From assembly GCA_943737045.1 (NCBI GenBank), contig CALSFV010000054.1, positions 372,001 through 436,000 of the forward strand: a stretch of DNA of 64,000 nucleotides, given 5' to 3'. Below, one piece after another: positions 1-19,680 of this stretch. The position numbers were made by a program, and so were the translations under genes. Origin of the DNA: Parapristionchus giblindavisi (Eukaryota; Nematoda; Chromadorea; Rhabditida; Diplogasteridae). The number at the start of each line of letters is the position of its first letter. Position 1 is the stretch's first letter. Under the pieces are notes generated by a model. It did no database searches, was not told the origin of the DNA, and was given only the letters and a program-made list of their open reading frames with translations.

Positions 1-154
1 TATAACTCTTACTATTAAAAACAATACAATTTCAATGATCCATCCCTTTTCAAATCAACAAACGTGCTATTTTTTTTCTAATAAGACATTTCAAACACCT
101 AAACATATGTAGATAATACTGAAATATGAACCACAGAGACAATTTCTGTTTCAG

Positions 155-257
155 AATCCTGGCAGACGATGCGACATCTCGTTTCGTGCATCACGATGCC
201 ACGGGCATTCTTCCTCCCATGAAACTGCAACCGGACACCCATGTATTCTACGGTTAA
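155..257 (+). CDS. Possible terminal exon of an unidentified plus-strand gene
   Basis: A good acceptor (TTCTGTTTCAG) ends at 154 and opens a frame of one base plus 33 codons that ends at TAA 255-257. The peptide contains DDATSRFVHHDATG and ILPPMKLQPDTHVFYG, which look like ordinary protein rather than translated AT-rich intron. I do not recognise it. A second frame through the same bases is also open to about 362, so the frame choice rests on protein-like composition alone. Upstream exons would lie to the left of the window. Confidence 0.3.
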
Positions 258-748
258 TCGTTACTGAAAATGAATTAGCTCCGCCCATTTTCCCGCAATT
301 TCATCGAACTACTCGACATTTTTATGGTCCTTCTACATACTTTCCCAATTTCCGCCCTCTGAAATAAGCCCTCCCTGCATTATCATCCTATCGAAATATT
401 CAATACCGAAATGGCTCCAAACGTAATATTCCATAAATAATTCTTTAATCAAAATCAATAAGTTCCGTGTTTACTTGTACTGCCTTTGAAAGTTTCTTTG
501 CTCCTTTTACTTTGAATATCGACGGGTTTTTTTTTGTTCCATTGCTCGATTATTATCATTATGTACCGCATATTTCATATTTTTCATCTGACATCTTCAT
601 AATTTCGTTTGTTTTTATTATTACAGCATTGCACATTTTTCCTTTTAAATATGTAGAAGGAATAAAAAATAAGAATATTTTTTTCAGTATTAACATTTTT
701 GTTCAATTTATGATTTGAATTTATCAAGTTATTATATATTTGATGGCG
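258..748. other. AT-rich stretch without a supported gene
   Basis: Bases 262-360 (ccgccc, catcgatttttatgg-like words) resemble the dispersed repeat at 33478-33620 and 41820-41912. The remainder is AT-rich; the short ORFs on both strands have no motif and no internal homologue, and I see no exon. Confidence 0.4.
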
Positions 749-1090
749 TAAAAAGCGAGTTCCCGTAAAAAGCGAGTTCCCGAGTGTTAAAATGTACCCT
801 GGAAAACCGAAAATGTAAAGTCGATATCTGAATTCGCGGGTGCGAATAAGATGCGGGAATTCAAATTCCGACTTTCCGGCTGCCACAATTTCTATGTTTT
901 AAAAATGAAGTAAATCCGGAATTTCTTTTTCTTTCACTTTTCATCTTCTTTAGACATCGGAATCTAGCAGTCGTGAGTGTAACTTTGAATTCCCGAATTG
1001 AATTTTTTATTCGCGCCCTCCAAGTCAAATATCAACCTTCCATATCAGTTTTCCCGGGTACATTTTAACACTCGGAACTCGCTTTTATTT
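749..1090. repeat. Short inverted-repeat (MITE-like) element
   Basis: The left end reads AAAAAGCGAGTTCCCG then GTTAAAATGTACCC. The right end is its reverse complement, GGGTACATTTTAAC then CTCGCTTTT. The outermost AAAAGCGAGTTCCCG is duplicated on the left. No ORF; a non-autonomous DNA transposon is the likeliest reading. Confidence 0.6.
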
Positions 1091-2664
1091 GATATTCGAC
1101 ATGCGAGGATCAGACAATAGGGGGGGGGGGGGGACAGCGGGGCCTTATTTATTTAATTTACATGTTATACAATAATACTAGAGTAAATTTGCATGTTCTG
1201 TAAACTATACTTCTCGTTAATAATCGAATATCTGAACATGAATTAGTTCAACACATTCAACACGATATTGAGTCAATAGAAATCGAAAACAAATAAATAA
1301 ATTTTAAAAAAAGAAATAGAAATAAAAAAAGAAAAATAATAAAAATATTCTTCACTTCGTTTCATATTTTCTTTTCAGACGCTCTATCGATGTATTAATG
1401 CAACTGCACCTATTTATGCGCATGTTGTTCACAATGTATTTAATTTAGAATATGATATTTAAATTCTGGACATTGTGTGGTATTTGTGTTTTGTCACAGG
1501 CGACCCATTCGCTTTTCCCTTGTCAGTCAATACTGGCGTGTGTTCTCGTGCGGATGGGACTCCTTCGGGCAAATTGGCATGGGCAAACGGGAAAAGCCAA
1601 TAACACGCCCATAATCATTCTGGTTTAGTATTAATAATTTATTTATCTTAAAAGATAAACAGAGAGACCAGCAGCTGTTTGGTAACGAATTGGAATACTG
1701 TGCTCAAATGCAGCAGAATCACGGTAACTGTGATCACTACTGATATTGCTATTGCAGTAGTTAAAACTTGCAAATTCAGTGTTGGACCGTAGGTGTAACA
1801 GAAAATGGGACAGTTATGATAATTTTGAAAATATTTGGAAAATACATTTCGGCATTAAAGAAGCATGGAACTTTAGAGAAAATTGTTTTTGGATACTGGA
1901 AGATGTGATCAGGCCAGTTTAGTCAATACTCTATTATTGTCCGTATAAAATGCACTTGCAACATTTTCCTTGCTACTGCTGCTAAACAGAGAAATAACTA
2001 TCGATCGACCCCCCCCCCTTCCATCCCTTCCCTTCTCTTCGCCCTCTCTGATCTACATACTATCTCGCGTGGACTCTCTCACTAAACATAGAAATTCATT
2101 ATGGCTCTGGCTGGCTACTCTCTTAACAAATAAACAAGTGTATTTTATACGGTCAATATGAGGCGATTTTTTTTCATTTTAATAGATCAAGAAAATAATT
2201 GTGGCCGTATCCATGAACCGTGGCAAAGGGTTTGCCGACAAACGTCACAAGCGTAGGGATTTTTCGCAAAAGCATACTGAAGTGACGCGTCACGGTTGCC
2301 GGCAAACTTTTGCGAGGCAAGTACGATGTCCCAAAAATGGTCAATATTCGTATGAACTCGGTTGAGTACCACTTTAACATGAAATATTTTAAACATCGCA
2401 GTAGAATAAATTTATCAATGAAATGAAGCAATAACATTACAACTTAGAAAGCATATGAGGGATTAAAGAAGGAGACCCTTGAGTTGTCATGACTGACTCC
2501 CACCATGATAATCATGTTGGCTATTGTTTATATATGGTAATTGGCGTAAGGGATAATGAGAAAATGAGAGAGCAAGTATGGAAATCGGATGGGCACTCTC
2601 TACGTGCCTTGAAAGTTGTACTTTCAATGTGCATAGTGAAATATGTCTTTCAATTCGTTCGATA
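1091..2664. other. Intergenic region without a supported gene
   Basis: It holds a G homopolymer of about 14 at 1121-1134, an imperfect palindrome around 1508-1600, and a pyrimidine run near 2010. The word TTTAGAGAAAATTGTTTTTG near 1870 recurs at the right end of the window (about 63977). ORFs at 1970, 2174 and 2489 lack motifs; the last is antisense to the membrane-protein exon. Confidence 0.35.
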
Positions 2665-3337
2665 TCATTCTATCGGAACAGTCTTATTACGAAGCAACTC
2701 GAGGGTCTCATTCTTTAACATGGAAACAAGCTTCATAATCTTCCTATGTTCATCTTCTTGAGAGGTTTTTAGGCCCACGATTATGGTCGTACAAATTAAA
2801 AGAAAATAGAAGAGAACGATGAATCCAAAAATTATTTTCGCTCGTGTCTCTCCCTTCGTGGAACCAGGCTGAAGAAGGTATATAAATTGATAGTATAAAA
2901 TAATAGGAATGCGTTTATTTGAGCTTAAAATGATGATTCTTTGACGGATGCAATAGGTTTTGAAAATATTTTCAATTAAATTAATATAACTTTCAAGAAT
3001 AGTTAAAACTTCAAATTAACAATTTTTCATACGAAAGATGCTTTTTTTCGAAGAAGGTGAAATTTCCACAAATGAGCAAGATCAGAGCAAATTCAGAGAG
3101 AAGCAAAGCAAAAGTAATTGTGGAAATGAAGCTTTTGTTCTTTCAATATGAAAGAATCACCTGGTTAACATTGTAAGCTTTGGTCTTAATCGGATTTTCT
3201 CTATATTTTGACTCAAGCTCCTCGATCTAAAAAATGGATTAGTTCGATTCTGAAATAGTCGCACAGACGATACGAACCTCTCTATTTTTGATAGCAAGTG
3301 TTGCTTGAAAGGCAGTCACCATTGACTTAATCTCCTT
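2665..3337 (-). CDS. Last three exons of a coiled-coil, single-pass membrane protein
   Basis: Three in-frame, phase-0 exons on the minus strand: 3278-3337 (20 codons, begins KEIKSMVTAF), 3161-3226 (22 codons, begins IEELESKY) and 2665-2868 (67 codons plus TGA). Acceptors are TTTCAG, TTTTTTAG and TTCTTCAG; donors are GTTCGT and GTGATT. The last exon has a hydrophobic helix of about 21 residues (IIFGFIVLFYFLLIC then TTIIVG) preceded by KGETRAK and followed by a charged, helical tail (EDEHRKIMKLV) with two N-x-T sequons. The heptad-like KEIK/IEELESKY part suggests a coiled coil before the membrane. The 5' exons are not visible; a mariner element begins 28 bp upstream at 3366 and may have displaced them. 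Family not recognised; it is not part of the 12-exon family. Confidence 0.55.
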
Positions 3338-3365
3338 CTGAAATTTAGGATTGGGTTATGATATA

Positions 3366-3934
3366 TTAGGTTGGTTAGAAAGTCCGGTACATTTTTTGGT
3401 CAAACTTGTTTATCGTGCATCTCAGTAATAGACAAGCGAATGATCATCGATATATGCCATCAACAGCGATGACCTTCGTCGATCTCTCCTGCAGTGCGAG
3501 GGCCCCACTTGCCCACCACTCCGAGGACTTAGAGCCAAAGTAGTGGGCGATGCCGCGATTGAGGTCGGTCTCATTCTGGAAGTCGTGCTCCTCGAGATAG
3601 CGTTGAAGGTCGGTGAATATGTGGTAATCATAAGGAGCCAGGTCCATGCTGTAGGGTGGGTGGCGCAGGAAGGACCAGTCATATAACGATAGCTCTTTTT
3701 CGCGGAGTCTGATCTGGAGTTGTCATGCAGAAATGATATTTGTGCTGTACTGCCCCAGGCGGAATCGAAATGGAATTTCAGGCTACGTAGTTGATGAATG
3801 TAGACATCGGTCTCGATGGTGCTACCAGGCTTTAGTAGCTCCCAATACTCAATGCCACGGACAGACCGCCATTTCTCATCCGACCTAGTACCACTAAATC
3901 TTTTGTGTTCGCTTTTGTTCGATTTTAGAGGCAA
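3366..3934 (-). mobile_element. Truncated mariner transposon (C-terminal half of transposase)
   Basis: The element starts after a TA with TTAGGTTGGTTAGAAAG, a typical mariner terminal repeat. On the minus strand the transposase reads RGIEYWELLKPGSTIETDVY, then FLHDNSRSDSAKK, which is the second catalytic Asp region. After a frameshift come HPPYSMDLAPYDYH (third Asp) and a tail ending IAVDGIYR. The N-terminal helix-turn-helix, the first Asp and the other terminal repeat are missing. It is dead by truncation and by frame change near 3660. Confidence 0.8.
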
Positions 3935-4399
3935 TCATGACAGTTGAAATGTTCAAATAGCTAAAACTAAGTATTTGTAAAAATTGAAAAGTCATAAACA
4001 AAGCTAATTACGATTAAAATAAGTCACTAAAATAAAAATTAAATTATCAAAAGTTAAACTTAAGAGAGAGCAAGGAGAGATGAAAGAATTGTAGAGATCG
4101 ACTATCCCAACGCTACATTACACAATAATGTGTTGATTGATGAGTTCACCCTCCATCCGGATGGTTTCGGTGGAAAATTTCAAAATTCCATTATTGATTT
4201 GCTCTGCCAAGCTCGATTGGCAACGTTTAAAAAAGATTCATTATTAGCATCGAAAACTGAATTTAGTAGGGACGCATGCTCAAAATTTAACCCGCTGTAA
4301 TGTATCTTCATCTAAATGTGCATTTTCCATTTCTGATTTTAAACAATTCAAATGTGAGTTTGAAATTTCTCAACAAAAATCAATTACAAACATCGTTTA
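3935..4399. other. 3' flank of gene A
   Basis: Words around 3925-3960 (caatcatgacagttgaaatg) resemble 32735-32760 and 43885-43905, so this is part of a dispersed block also found downstream of other family copies. Bases about 4305-4399 match 22320-22399 next to gene B. No ORF is supported. Confidence 0.4.
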
Positions 4400-4423
4400 T
4401 ATCTTATCGATTTTGACAAGATA
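4400..4423 (-). promoter_or_regulatory. Conserved 3'-UTR palindrome, gene A
   Basis: On the sense strand TATCTTGTC and GATAAGATA flank six bases, with one G/T pair that would wobble in RNA. The last palindrome base lies 34 nt after the stop codon. The same block follows all six family copies. Confidence 0.55.
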
Positions 4424-4457
4424 AAATTGCAAATCTACATTATCGGAACATTTTCTA

Positions 4458-11992
<7,535 letters not shown>

Positions 11993-12329
11993 ATCTCTGG
12001 CCAACGTCTCGCTTTCTTCGCAAACGAGAGAATGTGGACAGAGATAAATAATTTCGATGATATTTCCCTAAAAAAAGTTCTTAGTTGTGATTGTAGGAGT
12101 CGTGCTGAACACCGACATTGTCGATGCGTTCGATGAAGCAGTTGACAAACGTCTAATTTTTTTAAAGCGCATTGCAACAATTCAATCTTTTAATGACTGT
12201 GAAAAGAAAATAAGAAAATAAATTTTATGACCATCCTTTCTTCGCAGCTTCTTTACAATAATATTCGCACAACATTGGGGTACTCTCCCAAAGAAAGGCT
12301 AACACATAAAGGAATGATAAGGAAAGCTT

Positions 12330-12475
12330 ACAATAGATTTTTTACATCAGTTAAAAAGAAACGAACCGATTCGGAGTGGAGCAAAGAGCAGAAATGAGAA
12401 TAGAAATGAGGATGGAGAAAGATGGAATAAAACCACGTGTCATAATGGAATGTTAATGTCTGATTATTATTCAAA
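12330..12475 (-). promoter_or_regulatory. Conserved upstream block, gene A
   Basis: This lies about 340-480 bp upstream of the start codon. Shared words read on the plus strand are AACGAACCGATTCGGAGTGG, GCAAAGAGCAGAAATGAGA and ATGGAGAAAGATGGAAT. The sense strand is therefore pyrimidine-rich. Matching blocks precede B, D and E. Promoter or outron function is inferred from conservation only. Nothing gene-like is seen elsewhere in 11993-12656. Confidence 0.45.
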
Positions 12476-12656
12476 GATGAAATAAGTGATGTTAAATAGA
12501 CCTTCAACTAGACGACCGAGTCAAGGTGGCGTGGGGTGATACTAATATTTTACGCTTCCTCAAAAATCTACACTGATATCTGCACACTGTTCCATTGATA
12601 CATTCTCTGTCTATGCGTCTATGTTGAAGTATCAGTATGGAGCTATTGGTGTTGAG

Positions 12657-14658
12657 CAGGGCTGTGCATTTAACGTTTTTCGATTTTACGAATTTTACGA
12701 TTTTACGACTTTTTTTCGTAAAATTTTTACGTCGTAAAATTTTATGAAATGTTAAAAATTTAACGAAACGAAAAAAATGGCAAAAAACTGAATAATTGGT
12801 GAAATTATTGTCAAGAATTGGCGGAAAATCAATTGTTGGGGGATGCATACAACATTGTCTTCTTAGGTTTAGTTATAACTTCGCACTTATCGTCTGTCCC
12901 TTGCATAAAAGAGTCGTTTATGAGGCCGTTTGTGTAAGAGTCGGGCAAATCAGGGGGAGGGTTGGCACAGACCAAAAATTTCGATACCCTCAAAACTTGT
13001 GTATAGGGGTTATTGACCTCGCTGATGAAGATGTGCATAGTCATTTTGGCTCCAGTGATCCCGCAACGTCTGGGCGCGATTACGGTATAATCACGTTTTC
13101 AAGCCGTTCTCGGTCCATGGTAGAGTTAGAGGTATGAAAATTAGGCTCCTGGGACAGAATTCGATGGCGATGACGGCTGTCTACTTCATTAGTTTTGAAA
13201 ATTTCCCAAAAGGTCGACTAGTGGAAATTTTGATGGAGACGTTTGCGCCCCAGACGAGTATCACAGTTCGAACCGGCGTGACGAGAGGATCTCAACGATG
13301 TATTATGAGCCATTTTCTCCGTTGAGAAAGCTTTCATAGTCTCGTTATAGTGAAGTGCGCCTTGCAAGAGGCGTCTCTCAATTCCGCACGCTATCTCGCA
13401 CACTCGGGAGAGGCGAGAGAGCGTGCGGAAATGAGAGAGTGAAGAGGGAGCGCGCGGCATTGAGACGTACAGTCGCGCCGGAAAGTCAGTGCCAACTTTT
13501 TGTTTTTGCTATATATTGTGAACCAAGCGTGCTATCGGGCAGCTCTCGCGAGTTCTTGTACGAAATTTATCGAGGAATCCGGCCCTGATATTGAGAACTC
13601 ATGAAAAATTCTCATTGTTGCGTAATGATGACGCAATCGAAGTGCACTTTTTTGAAAAATCATAACCCAGAGGAAAATTTTTTTCCAGCCTACCGTTCTT
13701 CTATAAGTTTGAGATCTTCGTGTCGACTACTCAGAAAATTATTTTTAGGTTACTGCGATTTTTTTCAACCGCAGCGGCCTTGCTGCAAAATGGCGGCTGC
13801 AAACTCATATCTCAGCTCCAAGACATGCTAGAGACTCGTTCTTGGGATCAAAATGATCCTTATGATGTCCCAAATATACCCTGAAAGTTTGGTCTTGATC
13901 GGACCACAATTGCCTTCAGTACACCAAAAAGTCATTTTTTTCCGATTACCTCATTTTAAGGGCCTACAAGTATGTGAGTGATTATTCTAAAAATGAGGTT
14001 CTTATGCTATAATGTACAAAAAAAAAAGTTGGCACTGACTTTCCGGCGCGACTGTAAACAACTCCTGATACTGGCGCATTTCACTATATCGAGACTATGA
14101 AAGCTTTCTCAACGGAGAAAATGGCTCATAATACATCGTTGAGATCCTCTCGTCACGCCGGTTCGAACTGTGATATTCGTCTGGGGCGCAAACGTCTCCA
14201 TCAAAATTTCCACTAGTCTACCTTTTGGGAAATTTTCAAAACTAATGAAGTAAACAGCCGTCATCGCCATCGAATTCTGTCCCAGGAGCCTAATTTTCAT
14301 ACCTCTAACTCTACCATGGACCGAGAACGGCTTGAAAACGTGATTATACCGTAATCGCGCCCAGACGTTACGGGACCACTGGAGCCAAAATGACTATGCA
14401 CATCTTCATCAGCGAGGTCAATGATACACAAGTTTTGAGGTCTATGCCAACCATTGTTCGACTCTTACGCAAACGGCCATAAATGAATATTCGCGGGATT
14501 CATATCCAATATCACGAAATTCCTTTGCGACAATTTCTTATAATTTTCATGTAAAAGATTTTACGAAAATTTCACGAATTTTACGAATTATACGAGAAAA
14601 CAAGTTATAAATTACATTTTACGAAAATTTTACGGAAAAGATTTTACGCACAGCCCTG
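12657..14658. mobile_element. hAT-type foldback element, copy 1
   Basis: Terminal inverted repeats CAGGGCTGTGC / GCACAGCCCTG are flanked by an 8-bp duplication, GTGTTGAG (12649-12656) and GTGTAGAG (14659-14666), with one mismatch. A CAGGG end plus an 8-bp duplication is the hAT hallmark. The arms (about 800 and 600 bp) are reverse complements, and a Tc-type MITE sits at the centre. No transposase is recognisable. A twin lies at 29085-31085. Confidence 0.75.
13470..14054. mobile_element. Tc1/mariner-type MITE nested in hAT copy 1
   Basis: Ends CAGTCGCGCCGGAAAGTCAG and its reverse complement are flanked by TA on both sides. The interior of 585 bp has no transposase motif. Confidence 0.75.
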
Positions 14659-14674
14659 GTGTAGAGCCAGTTAA

Positions 14675-16345
14675 GAGTCCGGATCTGTAAGACTCGACCA
14701 TTTCGCCCAGATTTCGGACATCGCGCCAAGAATTTTGATTCAGGCCACTCCACTTAATGGGTGTAGGGTATCTTGGGCCCTGATTACAAAATGGTACCCA
14801 AAGTGGCCCTACCGGTGGAAAGCGGCGCGCCAGGTGGGCGCCAAGTTTGAAAACTCGATTTTAATATTTTTTCAGCCGAACAAGCTAGAGACCAAATTTC
14901 TTCGGCATTGTCTTAGGCATGCCAAATGTGCACAGAAACACTATTGAGATTAATTTTAAGCAATTCCTAGATTAATTTTTTGACGCGATTTTTAGGTTTT
15001 TTTCGATTTCTCGGCATCTCAATGTCAATTCCGCAAAAGTTCTCTAGCATATTCATGGAGCCCAACTACTAGTGCATGTAACCCTGCTAGGCGGAAATCG
15101 ATCTTGGATTGCGCGTGCAGGAAAAAATCGGTCTGAGTGTCTCCAACTTGACTCAGAATCGTTATTTCATGATTTTTTTGCTGTATTTTCCAAACGATTA
15201 GTGCGGAATTGCGGTCTACTCAAAGTTTAGAAGTGAGTCGAGTAAAATGACATAAGAAGCCCATCACTTGGATTAATTTGAAAAAAATTTTTCCAACTGG
15301 GTTCTCCACGTTAGACATGGTCGAAAATTTCAAAATTTCTCAAGTTTGAAATGTTTTCAGTTATGTGGCTTCTTGTGAAGTACTAATGATGTGAATAATA
15401 TTCAGCTAATGCTCAATGGCCGATCTCTCCTTTCAACCATTTTTTTCGAAAATTTTCATTCTGATTGCGTGCGAAAAATCAGAATTGTGTTTGAATCAGT
15501 TTCCAACTTGCTTTCTGTAACATTCTGTCATAGTACTTTACAATGTACAAAATCAATATGAAAATCGTTTATTTTCGAAAATTCAGAAAATTAAATTTGA
15601 ATGCCTACTTTCATGACAAATTTCTATAATATTGCAGTTTTTCGACTCGAATGCTGCGACAGTGAGCAAATGACAATGACAATGTGAAGTTTCATGATGA
15701 ATAAACATAGTAGAACTGAAATCCCGGTATTCGGCTCACTTTTGAAAAATCGATTTCCATATTGATTATGTACATTGCATAGTACTTAGACAGAGTGTTA
15801 CAGAAAGCAAGTTGAAAACTGATTCAAACACAATTCTGATTTTTCGCACTCAATCAGAATGAAAATTTTCGAAAAAATGGTTGAAAGGAGAGATCAACCA
15901 TTGAGCAATGGTTGAATATTATTCACATCATTAGTACTTCACAACAAGCCGCATAAATGAAAACATTTCAAACTTGAGAAATTTTGAAATTTTCGGACCA
16001 TGACCCCCTCGTGTAAATCGAAATTTTCAAAATGATCCAAGTAATGGGCTTCTTATGTCATTTTACTCGTCTCACCTCGAAACTTTGAGTAGGCCACAAT
16101 TCCGCACTAATCGTTTGGAAAATACCGCAAAAATCATGAAATAACGATTCTGAGTCAAGTTGGAAACACTCAGACCGATTTTTTTCCGACACGCGCAATC
16201 CAAGATCGATTTCCGCCTAGCAGGGTTACATGCACTAGTAGTTTAGCTCCATGAATATACTAGAGAACTTTTGCGGAATTGAAATTGAGATGCCGAGAAA
16301 TCGAAAAAACCTAAAAATCGAGTCAAAAAATTAATCTAGGAATTG
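14675..16345. mobile_element. FB4 foldback element, diverged relative of FB1
   Basis: It begins after TTAA (14671-14674) with GAGTCCGGATCTGTAAGACT, close to the FB1 end. From 14961 to 16345 it is a palindrome (CAATTCCTAG ... CTAGGAATTG) centred near 15650. No matching right FB1-like end or TTAA is seen; the element runs straight into the 3' UTR of gene C, so it is truncated or composite. Confidence 0.6.
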
Positions 16346-16395
16346 GCATTTCAAATGTGAAATCTAACTGTTATCACAATTCCAAACATCGTTTA

Positions 16396-16419
16396 TATCT
16401 TTTCGATATCGACAAGATA
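16396..16419 (-). promoter_or_regulatory. Conserved 3'-UTR palindrome, gene C
   Basis: On the sense strand TATCTTGTCGAT is followed by ATCGAAAAGATA, a 24-bp inverted repeat with one mismatched pair, 34 nt after the stop codon. Confidence 0.55.
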
Positions 16420-16453
16420 AAATTGTGAATGGATATTATATCTTCTTTATCTT

Positions 16454-16920
16454 CTACTTCGCCTTCTTGATAAGCCCCTAGAAATAATAAATACGTTGGA
16501 AAATTCAATCAACATGAACAAACCGTAGGGAAATTGTGCTTGAATCCATAGATTGCAGCTCCATTCACAATGAATAACTCAAAGATTAAAGATCAATATT
16601 CTATGTTATATTGTTTAAAAATAATATTCAAAAATACAAAAAAATCTAAAAAAAGGTGCAAACTTCAAGCGGAGTATGAAGCAGCGTTGAATTTTCCAAT
16701 TGGACAGTGCAACTCTTTACCGTATCGCTAATGTGGTACAGCTCGACCTAGATTATTCATTTTATCATGATATTTCCTTCTTGTATAATCAAGCGCTTTC
16801 AAATTCGAAGTGTATATGTATCTATTGATCAGCAGAATCAAGCAAGTTACCGTAATTTCATCTAGATCAGTTCTCTCGATCGAAATATGCTCAAGATGAG
16901 CGAGATCATTTCTCTGCAGT
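16454..16920 (-). pseudogene. 12-exon secreted family, copy C: last four exons only
   Basis: Recognisable exons are 16861-16920 (3' 20 codons of exon 9, DLAHLEHISIERTDLDEIT), 16664-16747 (exon 10), 16524-16577 (exon 11, NGAAIYGFKHNFP) and 16454-16477 (exon 12, GLIKKAK then TAG). Splice sites are intact and no exon has a stop. Exons 1-8 and the start of exon 9 are gone, replaced by Tc1 transposase sequence. The sequence is closer to copy D than to its neighbours A and B, so it was not made by the A/B duplication. It is probably a pseudogene unless something upstream supplies a start. Confidence 0.65.
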
Positions 16921-17285
16921 ACCTCCCACATTTCCTCGATTATATTCAAGTCCGCGAATTGACTGGGTCAGTCGAGGGCGGTTACACGGTGATGATACAA
17001 CCAATCCCTCACATGGTCCGAGGCATTCTTACGATCGTTATCCTGCTGGAAAATTAAACCCGGTCGATCGTCTTGAGCGCATACGATCTCAAATTCTTCT
17101 CCATGATATCCGCGTACTGGAACTTGTCCATCTCTCCATGAAACCCTTTATCATCTTGAAGAATATCCGCGCTGGAGTGCAGTGTGAGCGCTCATCTTTA
17201 CTGTGGTCGAGCAGTGCGGCGTAACGCTCTTCGGTCAGACCAATGGAAGGTCAATATTTTAGGATATCACGACATTGAGTACGTG

Positions 17286-18063
17286 CAGTACTGGCCAAAA
17301 AAGTGTAACATTTGGATTTTTCGCCATAACTTTTTTCAAACTCAACCGATCGAGTCCAGATTTTCAGGGATAATTTTGATAGTTGTGTTGTTGTTTCTCT
17401 GAAGATGGGGTTGGACCCCTGGTTCACGTGAAGAGAATTATGAAGAAGGAGATATGCTAGAGACACTTTTCATTCCTTCAAACATCTTTTCAGCCATGTT
17501 TAGAAACCTTAGCTACCTCAAATTAGCGAATCTCCGCTAGTGCTCGCTTGATGTCCATTGTAGTGAGCCTCAGTTTCTCCTTCGAGATGCACGTAATTAT
17601 GTCGTGGTCGACTTGCGAGGTCGTACATTAACCTTCTTCATTGTTTGAGCACGGATTGAAGTTTTGATGACCTTCAGGATAGTCGAAACAGTCACTCGGA
17701 ATTGCTGTGACAGAGTGCCAGTGACAGTCCCATCTGACGTCCACGACTAATGGATTCTCGCTCGGATCTCGGTAGATTCTTGCTCCCAAGAATCCGTCTC
17801 ATACTTTAAAACGATACAACACACATTGCTAGCAAAATTAGTGAAAAAATTAAGTCGAAATCGAAGAAACCGAAAATCTCACTTTTGTGACTTTTGATTA
17901 ATTCTAAATAAATTTAACAGTAAGGGATAACGCGGGCTAATTTGTTGTATAAAACACGTGAAAACTCTATCAAAATTAACCCTGAAAATCTGGACTCGAT
18001 CGGTTGAGTTTGAAAAAAGTTATGGCGAAAAATCCAAATGTTACACTTTTTTGGCCAGTACTG
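17286..18063. mobile_element. Tc1-like element nested in the composite
   Basis: Ends CAGTACTGGCCAAAAAAGTG and its reverse complement, with TA after the right end and a mutated TG before the left end. The interior shows antisense transposase remnants resembling those of 20750-22308 (words such as cttcattgtttgagca). Confidence 0.7.
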
Positions 18064-18158
18064 TATATGGTCATGCTGGTACTCGGTTCGATCCCAAGTA
18101 CCATTTTTTCGATGGTCAAGCACGGAGGAGGAAACACAGTGATATGGACGTACTATAT

Positions 18159-19680
18159 CAGGGCTGGGATTTCCGTTTTTCCGATTTTCCGAATTTTCCG
18201 ATTTTCCGGAAAATTCGGAAAATTTCTTGTGACTAAAATACATTGAATAAAATGTGCTAGCGACCCGTTCTAAGTGCTGAAATAATGCTATCAGCGAGTA
18301 ATGTTTATCCCCAGATTACGGTAGTCATGGCTCGCCATTTGCCCTCAGGGCATAAAAATTTTTTTTTGGGGGGGGAGGCTGATTTTGAGACAATACAGTT
18401 CAGAGGGCGGGTCTTCTAAAATTATGATTCCTGCGCAAGCAGCTTAGCAATGTATCATATATTTATTTCCCTTATTTTGGTTTAGTTCCGATTCCTTTCA
18501 GATCCGCAGCTAACATTCTGCTGAGGTCTACTCGGTTTCAGCGATCAAAGATCAACATACAAAGATCAAAGATCAAAGTTCAGCAATAGTGTAAAAACTT
18601 TTGTGAACATCTCTAACATGCATATGTGCTTTGAAAATAAGAGATTTCATCAATAGAGGCCCAGGAACTAGAGCAGTAAGAATGAAAGCGTAAGAGCGGG
18701 ACCGAGTAGATCTCAGCATAACTTTTGCTACGGATCTGAAAGGAATCGGAACTAAACCAAAATAAGGGAAATAAATATATGATACATTGCTAAGCTGCTT
18801 GCGCAGGAATCATAATTTTAGAAGACCCGCCCTCTGAACGGTGGGGTGTCAACTTCAGTCCTCCTTCAAAAAAAAATTTTATGCCCTGAGGGCAAATGTC
18901 GAGCTTTGACTACCGTAATCTGGGGATAAACATTGCTCGCTGCTAACATCATTTCAGCACTTAGAACGGGTCGCTAGCACATCTAGAAGCTGAGTTATAA
19001 ATTTTGGGGGTCAAAGTTTCGACCCTGCTAAAGCTTGAAATCGGAATCGAAGCCATTCCGGATTGTGTGACTGTGCAGCCCTAGTGGGTGTCTCCACTCT
19101 CACAATGTTTCAGAAAAACAGGACTTTTCACAAAAGAAATAAAAATTTTCAAAAAAGTTTGCTTCGATTGCATCATCACCACACAACAGTGAACTGATTT
19201 AATTAGACCAACACATCATGGCTGTATTCCTTGATATATTCTGTACATTGGCTGAACAGATCAGCTTGATTACTTTCCTGGATCAAAAGTTATAAAAAAA
19301 TGAAAAAAAGTGGCCGGAGACTTGTTGCCTACACTGTAAGTATCATTGCTCTTCTCCTGTACTTGTGGATGTAGAGGATGATTAGTTCTGCTAAGTATAT
19401 TATTTCGCCCAATCTCTCTCCGCCATGAAAATATTGAGCAGTTGCACATTCAAAAAATTAACACCAGAGAATACGAACTCAATAGTTCACCAACGATGCT
19501 GTTATATTTTTATATTTTGATTTTCAAAATAAACTTGTTGCAAATATCGCTTTTAGTATTTGCAGAACAATAACAACTTTTAAGAAAATATTTTCCGAAA
19601 ATTTTCCGAATTTTCCGAAAATATTTTCGGAAATTTCCGATTTTCCGATTTTCCGAAAATATTTTTTCCGAACAGCCCTG
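18159..19680. mobile_element. hAT-type element, family 2
   Basis: Ends CAGGGCTG / CAGCCCTG are flanked by a perfect 8-bp duplication TACTATAT (18151-18158 and 19681-19688). Subterminal runs are of the TTTTCCGATTTTCCG type. The interior contains a palindrome of about 740 bp (18250-18990). It interrupts the plus-strand Tc1 fragment between VKHGGGN and the QQDN region. No transposase seen. Confidence 0.8.

Noticed and set aside
1121..1134. G homopolymer as a G-quadruplex regulator
   Set aside because: A single G run with no neighbouring gene; homopolymers of this length may also be sequencing uncertainty.
12504..13137. ORFs of 113-125 codons in the hAT foldback arms
   Set aside because: Repeated in both arms and both copies as by-products of the inverted repeat; no transposase motif.
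16728..16949. 73-codon ORF as an independent small gene
   Set aside because: It is the Tc1 C-terminus running into exon 9 of fragment C and then into its intron.
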